A stretch of 64,000 bases of DNA, from NCBI GenBank assembly GCA_904066235.2, contig CAJFCV020000001.1, positions 12,891,291 through 12,955,290 of the forward strand, read 5' to 3'. The position numbers and the translations under genes are program-made. Under the pieces are notes generated by a model that had not been told where the DNA came from, did no database searches, and saw only the letters and a list, made by a program, of their open reading frames with translations. The stretch comes from Bursaphelenchus xylophilus. Taxonomy: Eukaryota; Nematoda; Chromadorea; Rhabditida; Aphelenchoididae. Shown in pieces: positions 42,250 through 54,600 of the stretch. Each line of letters opens with the position of its first letter. The stretch's first letter is position 1.

Positions 42250-43570
42250 GTCGCCCGTCCAAGTTCGTATATGAATGAAGGATTGAAGAAATTTGAGTGT
42301 GGAGCGGTGGAAATCAAGAACAAAATCATCGCCGTCATCATCACCACCAGCGCCGAGGAGGCCCGAAAAGACAACAAAGTGCGTTTTTTAGGTATCAAAC
42401 CGAAGAAAATTCGGAAAAAATCAAATTTTTCGACAAAATTTTGACTTGAAATTGTAAAATACGCTTTCCTCAAAGTATGTTGCATATTTTCAGTACTCGT
42501 TTGACCTGAATTGGTGGCAGGAAACACCGGATAACCTCGATGTTTGCAAAGGAAATGAGACGGACCTGGGTGGAGAAATTATCCCTGCCAAATACTCATC
42601 CACATACTGCCCACACGACCTCTCGAAATGCGAGAAACGCGAAAAGAATGAGAGCTATTACATCCAAGGACAGGTAAGAGATGAATTTGATGAAAATGGG
42701 GTCTAGTATGATATATTGTTTGCTTGTTTTGATGGAGATTTTGGTTTTTATAGAAAGTAGGAGGGCTGATTTGATATTCTAGAGAAAAAATTTTGGGTTT
42801 GAGATTGAAAAACATGTAATTTTGATCAATTTTTGTCTAGTGTAATATAATTTTTGTCAAATTTGAAGGAGATTTTGATTGTTATGGAAAGTATGATAGC
42901 TGTTTTGATAACCTAGAGAAAAAAATGTGAATTTGAGATTGGGAAAACGTGCAATTTTGAAGAGTTTTTGTCTAGGGTAATATAATTTTTGTCAAATTTG
43001 ATGGAAATTTGGGTTGGAAGAGAAAGTTTGAGGGCTGATTTGATAACCGAGAGAGAAAGCCGTGGGTTGGAAGTCAAAAATCTCGTATTTTTGTGCGGTT
43101 TTTATCTAGTGTAATATAAATTTTGTCAAATTTGATGTAAATTTTGTTTGAATTTGGTATAATGGTCCCGCATTCGAGCTTAGATTGGAAAATTTGTCAG
43201 TTGAAACTTGAAAAAAAGGGAATCTTGCTATTTTTGCCTGGTGTAATATCCAAAATTTGAAGAATGCGATTATTTAAGTGTTTATTTGTATGCAGAGTGT
43301 ATATTTTTGATGGAACGGTTTTTTTAAGAGATTTTTTAAATGTAGGCCAAATTTATTCGGTCGTATTTTACCCAAAAATTACCTAAAAATCGTTTCAGGT
43401 TCGAGCCATCAAGGAAGCGGGCGCCGCCGCCGCCCTTTTCATCCTCGAGCTAGAGGCCTCGAGAAAGGGACTCCGAGCGATTTCCACGGCAAAAACTCCT
43501 GCTTGCACTGGCGGTGGGCTGCATTTTGTTGGGATGCGTTTGGTTGGTCGAGAAGGGCAAAGTAATGTAA
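42250..43570 (+). CDS. Probable small single-pass membrane protein, partial
   Basis: Exons 42250-42378 (43 codons) and 42494-42673 (60 codons) have good signals (cttccag, gtgcgt, tattttcag, gtaaga) and join in phase 0. They encode a Cys-containing, ectodomain-like stretch (FECGAVEIKNKIIAV, ETPDNLDVCKGNETD, YCPHDLSKCEKREKNES) with two N-glycosylation sites. For the last exon the strong acceptor at 43399 gives VRAIKEAGAAAALFI and no helix. A weak acceptor at 43453 (GAGCTAG) keeps phase and ends at 43570 with KLLLALAVGCILLGCVWLVE, a clear membrane helix, then EKGKVM. I favour the second or a frame error. The 5' end is not secure; the signal exon at 40502 is a candidate. Family unknown. Confidence 0.5.
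42674..43398. other. Intron with internal repetition
   Basis: Three to four diverged ~115-bp units repeat (TCTAGTGTAATATAATTTTTG, GTCAAATTTGATGGA..., GATTTGATAACC). No coding frame. Confidence 0.5.
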
Positions 43571-43928
43571 ATTTTGGGAAAGTTTTGGGGTAATGATGAG
43601 TTGTGAGGGCTAGAAAGATGTACTAAGAATTTTTGGGAGTGATGAGATGTATTTTTCAAGGTTTTGAGGGTATAATTCTCGGAATTTTGATTTTTTTAGG
43701 CTAGAAGGTCATGGATAATATAAATTTTGATGATTTTGATGAGATTTTGAATTATTTTTTTGGAGATGATGGTTCAGGAAGACAGAGAATGCTTTTTTGC
43801 AAGATATTAGGTAATAAAATTCATGAAATTTTGCTCTTTTTTGACTTACATCCAGGTCATGGATAATATAAATTTTGATGATTTTTTAATTATTTTTTTT
43901 CGAGATTATTGTTCAGAAAGGCAGAGAA

Positions 43929-44804
43929 TACAGGGTGGGGCATCTTTGTGGCCCGATTTGAATTGGCTATAACTTCTTTAGTTTTTGGCCAAATTTTAAA
44001 ATTCTTTTTTCCCCTGAATCGTCAGCCAACCCCATTTTGTTTGATACCAAATATGTTATACATAGTAAGTGTATATCTAAAGTTATTGGATTTATTCTTG
44101 GAGTTCATTTTTTCGGTCGTTTTTCGGTTGTTTTTTCGGTCTTTCCCGGTTTGTCCAGAAATGGAGTACGGTCCGGAAGAAAAATACGGTGGAATTTCCC
44201 CTCCCGAAAATCGACGATGACAATAAGAACAAAAAGTGAAGATCAACTTCCAGAGTTCGTCGAATGGTCCTTGCTGAAGGCATTCCCTCGGTTCTGGCCA
44301 AACTTCGTGTACTCATATGCGGATTTTCTCGGAATTTTGACAAAACTTCTTCCATTTTTAGCTACGTTCGTACTCATCTTTCCTGCTTTTTTTGTTTCCT
44401 GTTAACGCTGCCAGTCTCAAGGAACTTATTCCACGAACGTCGAATGTCTTGCGATCTGGAGGTTAGGCATTACGTCCGTATTTCATGCGGTATCCCCATT
44501 TGAAAATTTAGCGCCGAACCGTACTTGCTCTACCAAACCACAGACCAAGCCTTTTCTTCCACACCGGACTCCATTTTCGGACACACCGGGAAAGACCGAA
44601 AAAACAACCGAAAACGACCAAAAAAATGAACTCCAAGAATAAATCCAATAACTGTAGATGACACTCACCTATGTATAACATCTTTGGTATCAAACAAAAT
44701 GGGGTTGGCTGACGATTCAGGGAAAAAAAGAATTTAAAATTTGGCCAAAAATTAAAGAAGTTATAGTCAATTCAAATCGGGCCACAAAGATGCCCCACCC
44801 TGTA
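43929..44804 (-). mobile_element. Tc1/mariner-like remnant with transposase N-terminal fragment
   Basis: TACAGGGTGGGGCATCTTTG and its mirror ending CCCTGTA form TIRs of about 190 bp. On the minus strand, near 44430-44390, a frame reads QDIRRSWNKFLETGSVNRKQ. Another frame, at 44355 downward, reads MEEVLSKFRENPHMSTRSLA and RTEGMPSARTIRRTL. The first recalls the T-G-S-V motif and the second the helix-turn-helix region found near the N-terminus of several Tc1/mariner-type transposases. Frames are broken and the catalytic domain is absent, so it is dead. The family assignment is from memory of motifs. Confidence 0.65.
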
Positions 44805-45159
44805 CTTTTTACAAAGTTTTTTACAAGAAGGTGAATAATCAAATTTATGAAAATTTGCTTTTTTTGACCTATACCGGTCAAGTGTAGTCTAAATTTTGAT
44901 GAAATTTGAGGGTTTTTATCAAGGCTGATGATTGGAATAGAAGTTTTGGTACAATGGTCGTATGCTTTAACGTATTTTACAAAATTGAGTGGAAAAATTT
45001 GGCGACAAAATGTGTTTTTTATCTTAAGGTCATGGATAATATAAATTTTGAAAAAATCCTTATTTTTTCAATTTTTTTTGGTGGAAAGTTTGCCATGGTA
45101 GAGTCAGAAATGATGTCTGTGGTACAATCGAAGTTCTTCTAATCTCCATTTTCTTACAG

Positions 45160-45310
45160 ATTCCGTCAAGTCCCATAAAACCTGTCCAGGCAACTTTCCA
45201 GCCGAGAAGAAGAAGAATCTACGATTTTAATTTGATCTATTTGTTTCTTTTTTATTTTATCTTGCTTGCTTTGAAAGGGGAAGGGGAAATGGGAGAAAGG
45301 GGCGGAGAAG
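45160..45310 (+). other. Exon-like segment with a hydrophobic stretch
   Basis: TTTCTTACAG precedes a segment ending at a GTAAGT donor (45311). One frame encodes RRRRIYDFNLIYLFLFYFIL, which could be a membrane anchor, another ends quickly. The donor coincides with the left border of the foldback at 45314. Confidence 0.3.
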
Positions 45311-45313
45311 GTA

Positions 45314-45970
45314 AGTAATCGGAATTGGGCTGTTGCTGTAGGTGGGCAGCCTAGGACGAAATTTTTATTCCTGGGCCGGTAGAGAGCGTATATCTTAGAG
45401 ATTGATGGTTTGGTCTGGAAGTGGGGGGCGCTACCGCCTTTCGGGTCAGGGACAGTTCGGGTCACGACAGGTCGGGTCAACGATACCGTTTAATATTTTT
45501 GCTTCGGGACTTGGGAAAAAGGATTTTTTGGAGAATTGGAACAAAATTTTGAACTGTTTTTGGTTCGGGACTGGCGAAAACGGATTTTCTGGAGAATTGA
45601 GGTTTATTTTCGAATTTTTTTAGGAAAGTGGTGTCTTTAAGCGACGAGCAAATAAGAAAATCGTATCCATTGTTTAGGTTTTTTAACTGAAAGCACGGGA
45701 TTTAATCCCGAAGCGAAAACAGTTCAAAATTTTGTTCCAATTCTCCAAAAAGTCCTTTTTCCCAAGTCCCGAAGCAAAAATATAAAAAGTTATCGTCGAC
45801 CCGACCTGTCGTGACCCGAATTGTCCCTGACCGAAACGCCGTGGCGCTCTCACTTCCAGACTAAACAATCAATCTCTAAGATATACGCTCTCTACCGGCC
45901 CAGTAATAAAAATTTCGTCCTAGGTTGCCCACCTACAGCAACAGCATCATTCAGCCCGATTCCGATTACT
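45314..45970. mobile_element. Foldback element
   Basis: AGTAATCGGAATTGGGCTG at the left is mirrored by the end CAGCCCGATTCCGATTACT, and the mirror runs about 260 bp inward (AGAGCGTATATCTTAGAGAT; AATTTTGTTCCAATTCTCC). The TTCGGGTCA...GACAGTTCGGGTCA block also resembles 22530-22560 and 22955-22985. Confidence 0.7.
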
Positions 45971-46262
45971 TTATGCGGAAGTGAGGGGTACCTAGAATTC
46001 TTTTAGTTTTTGGCTCTGAAAGGCGTTGAATTATGGCTCGACCGAATTACTTATATCCTCTGGGACATTGGGCATTTCCGACCTAGGAGACTGGCATCGT
46101 GGAAGGGTAGGATGCATACGTACGAGGGGAATAGGGCCAGGAAGAACAGTTGGGTTAGTGAGGGTTGTTTATCCTTCCTTTGTTCGGCCGTAAAAGCGCC
46201 ATTTTTCATCGGTATTGTATTGTTTGAAACGTGTATTGATTTCCCGAAAATGGGAAATCAGT

Positions 46263-46711
46263 CAAGGGAAGTACCCCCAAGTGTCACGCTCAGATTTTTT
46301 TAAATTTTGCACACACGTCGGCTATAGATTAGATATCAATTCCTGAAAGTCTTAGCTCACGCTTTGCGAAAGCCACCGAGATATTGAACGATTTTTGCCA
46401 GCGCGAGAGCACACTAAACGTGGAGAGCGGTCAAAGAGAAAAACACTTTTTGGCCGTAACTTCGGTAGTTTTGCGCGGAAAAAATTGATTTTTTGTGGAA
46501 AAATTACCCTCTATGGTAGAAATCGGCATGAAACTTTTCGTGCCGCAATTCGGCAAAAAGTCCTAAATTTTCGCCGGTATTCGATCTAAAAATCTCGGTA
46601 GTTTCTGCAGAACGCGAGCTAGGATTCTCGCATATATCCTAGAAAAAAATATTCTAAATCTGTGCCAAGTTTCACCAAAATCTGAGCGTCGCACGTGGGG
46701 TACTTTCCCTG
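46263..46711 (+). mobile_element. ~460-bp MITE copy
   Basis: Family ends AAGGGAAGTACCCCCAAGTG and GAGCGTCGCACGTGGGGTAC. Shares its right flank with the copy at 40873-41311. Confidence 0.7.
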
Positions 46712-46742
46712 CGAGCTGGTCCTGGTCGGTAAGTTCTGGGAA

Positions 46743-46942
46743 TCCGGCGGCCTGGTGTTCGAGGGCCCTTCAATCGTCGTTTGATTGTCCTGTTTTTTCT
46801 TCTGCGGCTCCGGTTTTTTCGCCTCCTCGACGCTAATCAATTTACCTGACCTTTTCGGCATTGGGGGGACTCTTGGATTAAGTGATTCCACAGAGAAGAA
46901 GGTGGCCGGTTTTTTGTCCGGAAAAATCATTTTCTCCGCCAA
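46743..46942 (-). pseudogene. Possible C-terminal tail of the SLC17-like transporter
   Basis: The minus frame contains NPRVPPMPKRSGKLISVEEA and KKPEPQKKKQDNQTTIEG, a charged, membrane-free stretch of the kind found as a cytoplasmic tail. It lies just downstream (minus strand) of transporter helices, from which it is separated by the TIR element at 46934-47349. Link to the transporter is inference. Confidence 0.35.
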
Positions 46943-47349
46943 CGCGGAAAGTAGCGTATTCGGCGGACACTTTTTCGGATCATCACACCAATTTTAAACG
47001 CTTTATTATGAATTTTGATGATTGAGAAAGGTATTTGCATGTTTTTAAGTTTTCCAAGTGTTCGACGAAGGTATGGCCGACTTTTTTGCCTTGCTGTTTC
47101 AAATCTCCGCATGGTGCGCTCGGACTTTACCGGTGTTGCAGCGACAGGCTGCAGCGTGCAGTCGCTAATTTGGACTGCAAAGCAATGTCGCTGTCTGTCC
47201 GGTCCACTGTGTCAAAGATTTGAAGACTTCGGAAGTTTTGGAATCATAATAAAGCGTTTAAGATTGGTGCGATGACCAAAAAATCGATCAAGAGTCTCTG
47301 CCGAATACACTGCTTTCCGCGCTAGCGGAGATTCTCGGAACACCCTGTA
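46934..47349. mobile_element. TIR element inserted in the transporter remnant
   Basis: The right end is CTCCGCTAGCGCGG read inward from TACAGGGTGTTCCGAGAATC on the minus strand; the left arm TCTCCGCCAACGCGGAAAGT mirrors it for about 95 bp, both including AAACGCTTTATTATGA. The left outer end is truncated. Tc1/mariner-type ends again. Confidence 0.6.
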
Positions 47350-47384
47350 TAAAAAACCAACCTCTAAAGTTCTGAAAAACATAA

Positions 47385-47696
47385 TCAAGAAGTCCCTTGC
47401 CAGTTGACATCCTTTGCAGACTCCCACCGAATCCATTCCGCTTGAAACAATGGCCGCGGTGAAGAAAACCTGCGATAAAATCCTCTGTTCGGCCGAAGGA
47501 CAGAGTGATGAAAAAAGCACCCATCGAGTACTGATGCAAGAATAATCACTTGGCCGTTGTCACCAAGGTATGGAATATTATCACTGAATGGTCCCACAAT
47601 AAACTTGACAACGATCGAGATAACGAAGGGAAAAGCGGCCGAAAATCCCGTATTCTGAATGTGCAGACCTTGGACCTGACGCACAACGAACAGAAA
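47385..47696 (-). pseudogene. Decayed SLC17-like (major facilitator) transporter
   Basis: Three minus-strand frames in order match the middle of the SLC17 anion/phosphate-transporter family as I know it: VVRQVQGLHIQNTGFSAAFP followed by FVISIVVKFIVGPFSDNIP, then YSMGAFFITLSFGRTEDFIA, then VFFTAAIVSSGMDSVGVCKG. The order of T-G-F helix, G-P-x-S-D loop and G-V-x-K-x-x-Q-L helix is characteristic. Each step changes frame and no intron of workable length fits, so it is frameshifted. The C-terminal side is cut by the element at 46934-47349. Confidence 0.65.
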
Positions 47697-48192
47697 AAAA
47701 TTAAACTTTAACTGGGGAATCTGATCAGGGAGTGTTGTAAAGACTTAATCAAAGATCAAAAATACCAAATCTTATCAAAATCGGTCTACGAAAAAGGTAG
47801 TAGCGATGTTACAACTGAAGGTCAAGACCTACAAGTAAACCGTTGTGCGTCCTAGCAACTTTGCTGATCATTTATTTGTACCGATTTGGTCATAAAATAG
47901 CTTTTTCTACGATTACACATATCTGAAATTTCAATTTGGCGCTTCGGACTGATATTAACCATGTCATACATGACAAAATTAAAGTCAAATTTTTTTACGG
48001 ATTTGACCCAATTATTCTGTAAAATGGGTAAACAAGAGCCGCAGTTGACGAAACTCTCCCTCTTCCCTTGTCTAAAGGCCCCAAAACCTCATTTTTCACA
48101 AGTCCAGAACTGCACATCTTCTCCTCCAAGAATTCCGCGAACGAGGTTGGTAAAATCTCTCTATTTGCTCCTGTTTTATAACTAATATACTT

Positions 48193-48420
48193 TTAAAACT
48201 GCTCACTGTTCCATTCCGGGAGCTGCTGAGGCGCTTCCTCGGCTGGATGTTGATCTTGATCTGGAAATATATCAGACGACAGGGTTTTCAGATAATACAT
48301 TGGCCAAATTTTACCTGATTTAAATCGACCGGACCATACTGATAGAAGAACTGGAAACACAAAGATGCTCCGGAACAACAATACCAGGATTCGAATAACT
48401 GCCCGGTCGGTTAAAATCGC
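48193..48420 (-). other. Hydrophobic minus-strand frame, possible transporter piece
   Basis: Minus frame with ILVLLFRSIFVFPVLLSVWS, ending DQDQHPAEEAPQQLPEWNSE then stop. It could be another helix of the transporter or an unrelated membrane segment. Not resolved. Confidence 0.25.
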
Positions 48421-48608
48421 CTTATATGGGACCTTGTGATTCTCATTGTCAGCTCCAAAACCAATCTGTTTTTCCGCAGAGTTTCCAGCTCTTTTTCACT
48501 GACATGTCTAAAGTAATGTCATCAAATTTGCGGCAACTAATTTTACCGATGGATGGTCGGAGAATCTTCGAAGAACCATCACAACGTTGCAAAACAAATA
48601 ACAGTCGC

Positions 48609-51600
48609 AGGGCGAAACACTCTGATATTATACTAGGCACCGGTTTTAAAAAAAGGTCAATTAGTGATGACGGAGTGAATTGACAAGACATACACCATTC
48701 GAAAGGTAATGGCATGAGATTTTAGCACGGCAAGTTTCAGCTTTTTTGGAATCAAATTACGCCCACACTGGGCGAAACACTCTGATATTATACAAGGCAC
48801 CGGTTTTAAAAAAAGGTCAATTAGTGATGACGGAGTGAATTGACAAGACATACACCATTCGAAAGGTAATGGCATGAGATTTTAGCACGGCAAGTTTCAG
48901 CTTTTTTGGAATCAAATTACGCCCACACTGGGCGAAACACTCTGATATTATACTAGGCACCGGTTTTTAAAAAAGGTCAATTAGTGATGACGGAGTGAAT
49001 TGACAAGACATATACCATTCGAAAGGCAACCTCATAAGATTTTAGCACGGCAAGTTTCAGCTTTTTTGGAATCAAATTACGCCCACACTGGGCGAAACGC
49101 TCTGATATTATACTAGGCACCGGTTTTAAAAAAAGGTCAATTAGTGATGACGGAGTGAATTGACAAGACATATACCATTCGAAAGGTAACCTCATAAGAT
49201 TTTAGCACGGCAAGTTTCAGCTTTTTTGGAATCAAATTACGCCCACACTGGGCGAAACACTCTGATATTATACTAGGCACCGGTTTTAAAAAAAGGTCAA
49301 TTAGTGATGACGGAGTGAATTGACAAGACATACACCATTCGAAAGGTAATGGCATGAGATTTTAGCACGGCAAGTTTCAGCTTTTTTGGAATCAAATTAC
49401 GCCCACACTGGGCGAAACACTCTGATATTATACTAGGCACCGGTTTTAAAAAAAGGTCAATTAGTGATGACGGAGTGAATTGACAAGACATATACCATTC
49501 GAAAGGTAACCTCATAAGATTTTAGCACGGCAAGTTTCAGCTTTTTTGGAATCAAATTACGCCCACACTGGGCGAAACACTCTGATATTATACTAGGCAC
49601 CGGTTTTAAAAAAAGGTCAATTAGTGATGACGGAGTGAATTGACAAGACATACACCATTCGAAAGGTAATGGCATGAGATTTTAGCACGGCAAGTTTCAG
49701 CTTTTTTGGAATCAAATTACGCCCACACTGGGCGAAACACTCTGATATTATACTAGGCACCGGTTTTAAAAAAAGGTCAATTAGTGATGACGGAGTGAAT
49801 TGACAAGACATATACCATTCGAAAGGTAACCTCATAAGATTTTAGCACGGCAAGTTTCAGCTTTTTTGGAATCAAATTACGCCCACACTGGGCGAAACAC
49901 TCCGATATTATACTAGGCACCGGTTTTAAAAAAAGGTCAATTAGTGATGACGGAGTGAATTGACAAGACATATACCATTCGAAAGGTAACCTCATAAGAT
50001 TTTAGCACGGCAAGTTTCAGCTTTTTTGGAATCAAATTACGCCCAGACTGGGCAAAACACTCTGATATTATACTAGGCACCGGTTTTAAAAAAAGGTCAA
50101 TTAGTGATGACGGAGTGAATTGACAAGACATACACCATTCGAAAGGTAATGGCATGAGATTTTAGCACGGCAAGTTTCAGCTTTTTTGGAATCAAATTAC
50201 GCCCACACTGGGCGAAACACTCTGATATTATACTAGGCACCGGTTTTAAAAAAAGGTCAATTAGTGATGACGGAGTGAATTGACAAGACATATACCATTC
50301 GAAAGGTAACCTCATAAGATTTTAGCACGGCAAGTTTCAGCTTTTTTGGAATCAAATTACGCCCACACTGGGCGAAACACTCCGATATTATACTAGGCAC
50401 CGGTTTTAAAAAAAGGTCAATTAGTGATGACGGAGTGAATTGACAAGACATACACCGTTCGAAAGGTAATGGCATGAGATTTTAGCACGGTAAGTTTCAG
50501 CTTTTTTGGAATCAAATTACGCCCACACTGGGCGAAACACTCTGATATTATACTAGGCACCGGTTTTAAAAAAAGGTCAATTAGTGATGACGGTGTGAAT
50601 TGACAAGACATATACCATTCGAAAGGTAACCTCATAAGATTTTAGCACGGCAAGTTTCAGCTTTTTTGGAATCAAATTACGCCCAGACTGGGCGAAACAC
50701 TCTGATATTATACTAGGCACCGGTTTTAAAAAAAGGTCAATTAGTGATGACGGAGTGAATTGACAAGACATATACCATTCGAAAGGTAACCTCATAAGAT
50801 TTTAGCACGGCAAGTTTCAGCTTTTTTGGAATCAAATTACGCCCAGACTGGGCAAAACACTCTGATATTATACTAGGCACCGGTTTTAAAAAAAGGTCAA
50901 TTAGTGATGACGGAGTGAATTGACAAGACATACACCATTCGAAAGGTAATGGCATGAGATTTTAGCACGGCAAGTTTCAGCTTTTTTGGAATCAAATTAC
51001 GCCCACACTGGGCGAAACACTCTGATATTATACTAGGCACCGGTTTTAAAAAAAGGTCAATTAGTGATGACGGAGTGAATTGACAAGACATACACCATTC
51101 GAAAGGTAATGGCATGAGATTTTAGCACGGTAAGTTTCAGCTTTTTTGGAATCAAATTACGCCCACACTGGGCGAAACACTCTGATATTATACTAGGCAC
51201 CGGTTTTAAAAAAAGGTCAATTAGTGATGACGGAGTGAATTGACAAGACATACACCATTCGAAAGGTAATGGCATGAGATTTTAGCACGGCAAGTTTCAG
51301 CTTTTTTGGAATCAAATTACGCCCACACTGGGCGAAACACTCTGATATTATACTAGGCACCGGTTTTAAAAAAAGGTCAATTAGTGATGACGGAGTGAAT
51401 TGACAAGACATATACCATTCGAAAGGTAACCTCATAAGATTTTAGCACGGCAAGTTTCAGCTTTTTTGGAATCAAATTACGCCCAGACTGGGCAAAACAC
51501 TCTGATATTATACTAGGCACCGGTTTTAAAAAAAGGTCAATTAGTGATGACGGAGTGAATTGACAAGACATACACCATTCGAAAGGTAATGGCATGAGAT

Positions 51601-54600
51601 TTTAGCACGGCAAGTTTCAGCTTTTTTGGAATCAAATTACGCCCACACTGGGCGAAACACTCTGATATTATACTAGGCACCGGTTTTAAAAAAAGGTCAA
51701 TTAGTGATGACGGAGTGAATTGACAAGACATATACCATTCGAAAGGTAACCTCATAAGATTTTAGCACGGCAAGTTTCAGCTTTTTTGGAATCAAATTAC
51801 GCCCACACTGGGCGAAACACTCCGATATTATACTAGGCACCGGTTTTAAAAAAAGGTCAATTAGTGATGACGGAGTGAATTGACAAGACATACACCGTTC
51901 GAAAGGTAATGGCATGAGATTTTAGCACGGTAAGTTTCAGCTTTTTTGGAATCAAATTACGCCCACACTGGGCGAAACACTCTGATATTATACTAGGCAC
52001 CGGTTTTAAAAAAAGGTCAATTAGTGATGACGGTGTGAATTGACAAGACATATACCATTCGAAAGGTAACCTCATAAGATTTTAGCACGGCAAGTTTCAG
52101 CTTTTTTGGAATCAAATTACGCCCACACTGGGCGAAACACTCTGATATTATACTAGGCACCGGTTTTAAAAAAAGGTCAATTAGTGATGACGGAGTGAAT
52201 TGACAAGACATACACCGTTCGAAAGGTAATGGCATGAGATTTTAGCACGGTAAGTTTCAGCTTTTTTGGAATCAAATTACGCCCACACTGGGCGAAACAC
52301 TCTGATATTATACTAGGCACCGGTTTTAAAAAAAGGTCAATTAGTGATGACGGAGTGAATTGACAAGACATACACCGTTCGAAAGGTAATGGCATGAGAT
52401 TTTAGCACGGTAAGTTTCAGCTTTTTTGGAATCAAATTACGCCCACACTGGGCGAAACACTCTGATATTATACTAGGCACCGGTTTTAAAAAAAGGTCAA
52501 TTAGTGATGACGGAGTGAATTGACAAGACATATACCATTCGAAAGGTAACCTCATAAGATTTTAGCACGGCAAGTTTCAGCTTTTTTGGAATCAAATTAC
52601 GCCCAGACTGGGCGAAACACTCTGATATTATACTAGGCACCGGTTTTAAAAAAAGGTCAATTAGTGATGACGGAGTGAATTGACAAGACATACACCATTC
52701 GAAAGGTAATGGCATGAGATTTTAGCACGGCAAGTTTCAGCTTTTTTGGAATCAAATTACGCCCACACTGGGCGAAACACTCTGATATTATACTAGGCAC
52801 CGGTTTTAAAAAAAGGTCAATTAGTGATGACGGAGTGAATTGACAAGACATATACCATTCGAAAGGTAATGGCATGAGATTTTAGCACGGTAAGTTTCAG
52901 CTTTTTTGGAATCAAATTACGCCCACACTGGGCGAAACACTCTGATATTATACTAGGCACCGGTTTTAAAAAAAGGTCAATTAGTGATGACGGAGTGAAT
53001 TGACAAGACATATACCATTCGAAAGGTAACCTCATAAGATTTTAGCACGGCAAGTTTCAGCTTTTTTGGAATCAAATTACGCCCACACTGGGCGAAACAC
53101 TCTGATATTATACTAGGCACCGGTTTTAAAAAAAGGTCAATTAGTGATGACGGAGTGAATTGACAAGACATACACCATTCGAAAGGTAATGGCATGAGAT
53201 TTTAGCACGGCAAGTTTCAGCTTTTTTGGAATCAAATTACGCCCACACTGGGCGAAACACTCTGATATTATACTAGGCACCGGTTTTAAAAAAAGGTCAA
53301 TTAGTGATGACGGAGTGAATTGACAAGACATATACCATTCGAAAGGTAACCTCATAAGATTTTAGCACGGCAAGTTTCAGCTTTTTTGGAATCAAATTAC
53401 GCCCACACTGGGCGAAACACTCTGATATTATACTAGGCACCGGGTTTAAAAAAAGGTCAATTAGTGATGACGGAGTGAATTGACAAGACATACACCATTC
53501 GAAAGGTAATGGCATGAGATTTTAGCACGGTAAGTTTCAGCTTTTTTGGAATCAAATTACGCCCACACTGGGCGAAACACTCTGATATTATACTAGGCAC
53601 CGGTTTTAAAAAAAGGTCAATTAGTGATGACGGAGTGAATTGACAAGACATATACCATTCGAAAGGTAACCTCATAAGATTTTAGCACGGCAAGTTTCAG
53701 CTTTTTTGGAATCAAATTACGCCCAGACTGGGCGAAACACTCTGATATTATACTAGGCACCGGTTTTAAAAAAAGGTCAATTAGTGATGACGGAGTGAAT
53801 TGACAAGACATACACCATTCGAAAGGTAATGGCATGAGATTTTAGCACGGCAAGTTTCAGCTTTTTTGGAATCAAATTACGCCCACACTTGGCGAAACAC
53901 TCTGATATTATACTAGGCACCGGTTTTAAAAAAAGGTCAATTAGTGATGACGGAGTGAATTGACAAGACATATACCATTCGAAAGGTAATGGCATGAGAT
54001 TTTAGCACGGTAAGTTTCAGCTTTTTTGGAATCAAATTACGCCCACACTGGGCGAAACACTCTGATATTATACTAGGCACCGGTTTTAAAAAAAGGTCAA
54101 TTAGTGATGACGGAGTGAATTGACAAGACATATACCATTCGAAAGGTAACCTCATAAGATTTTAGCACGGCAAGTTTCAGCTTTTTTGGAATCAAATTAC
54201 GCCCACACTGGGCGAAACACTCTGATATTATACTAGGCACCGGTTTTAAAAAAAGGTCAATTAGTGATGACGGAGTGAATTGACAAGACATACACCATTC
54301 GAAAGGTAATGGCATGAGATTTTAGCACGGCAAGTTTCAGCTTTTTTGGAATCAAATTACGCCCACACTGGGCGAAACACTCTGATATTATACTAGGCAC
54401 CGGTTTTAAAAAAAGGTCAATTAGTGATGACGGAGTGAATTGACAAGACATATACCATTCGAAAGGTAACCTCATAAGATTTTAGCACGGCAAGTTTCAG
54501 CTTTTTTGGAATCAAATTACGCCCACACTGGGCGAAACACTCTGATATTATACTAGGCACCGGTTTTAAAAAAAGGTCAATTAGTGATGACGGAGTGAAT

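Noticed and set aside
42250..43570. Protease-associated domain protein
   Set aside because: The stretch VRAIKEAGAAAALFI resembles that domain superficially, but the rest of the fold is not visible and this reading competes with one giving a membrane helix.
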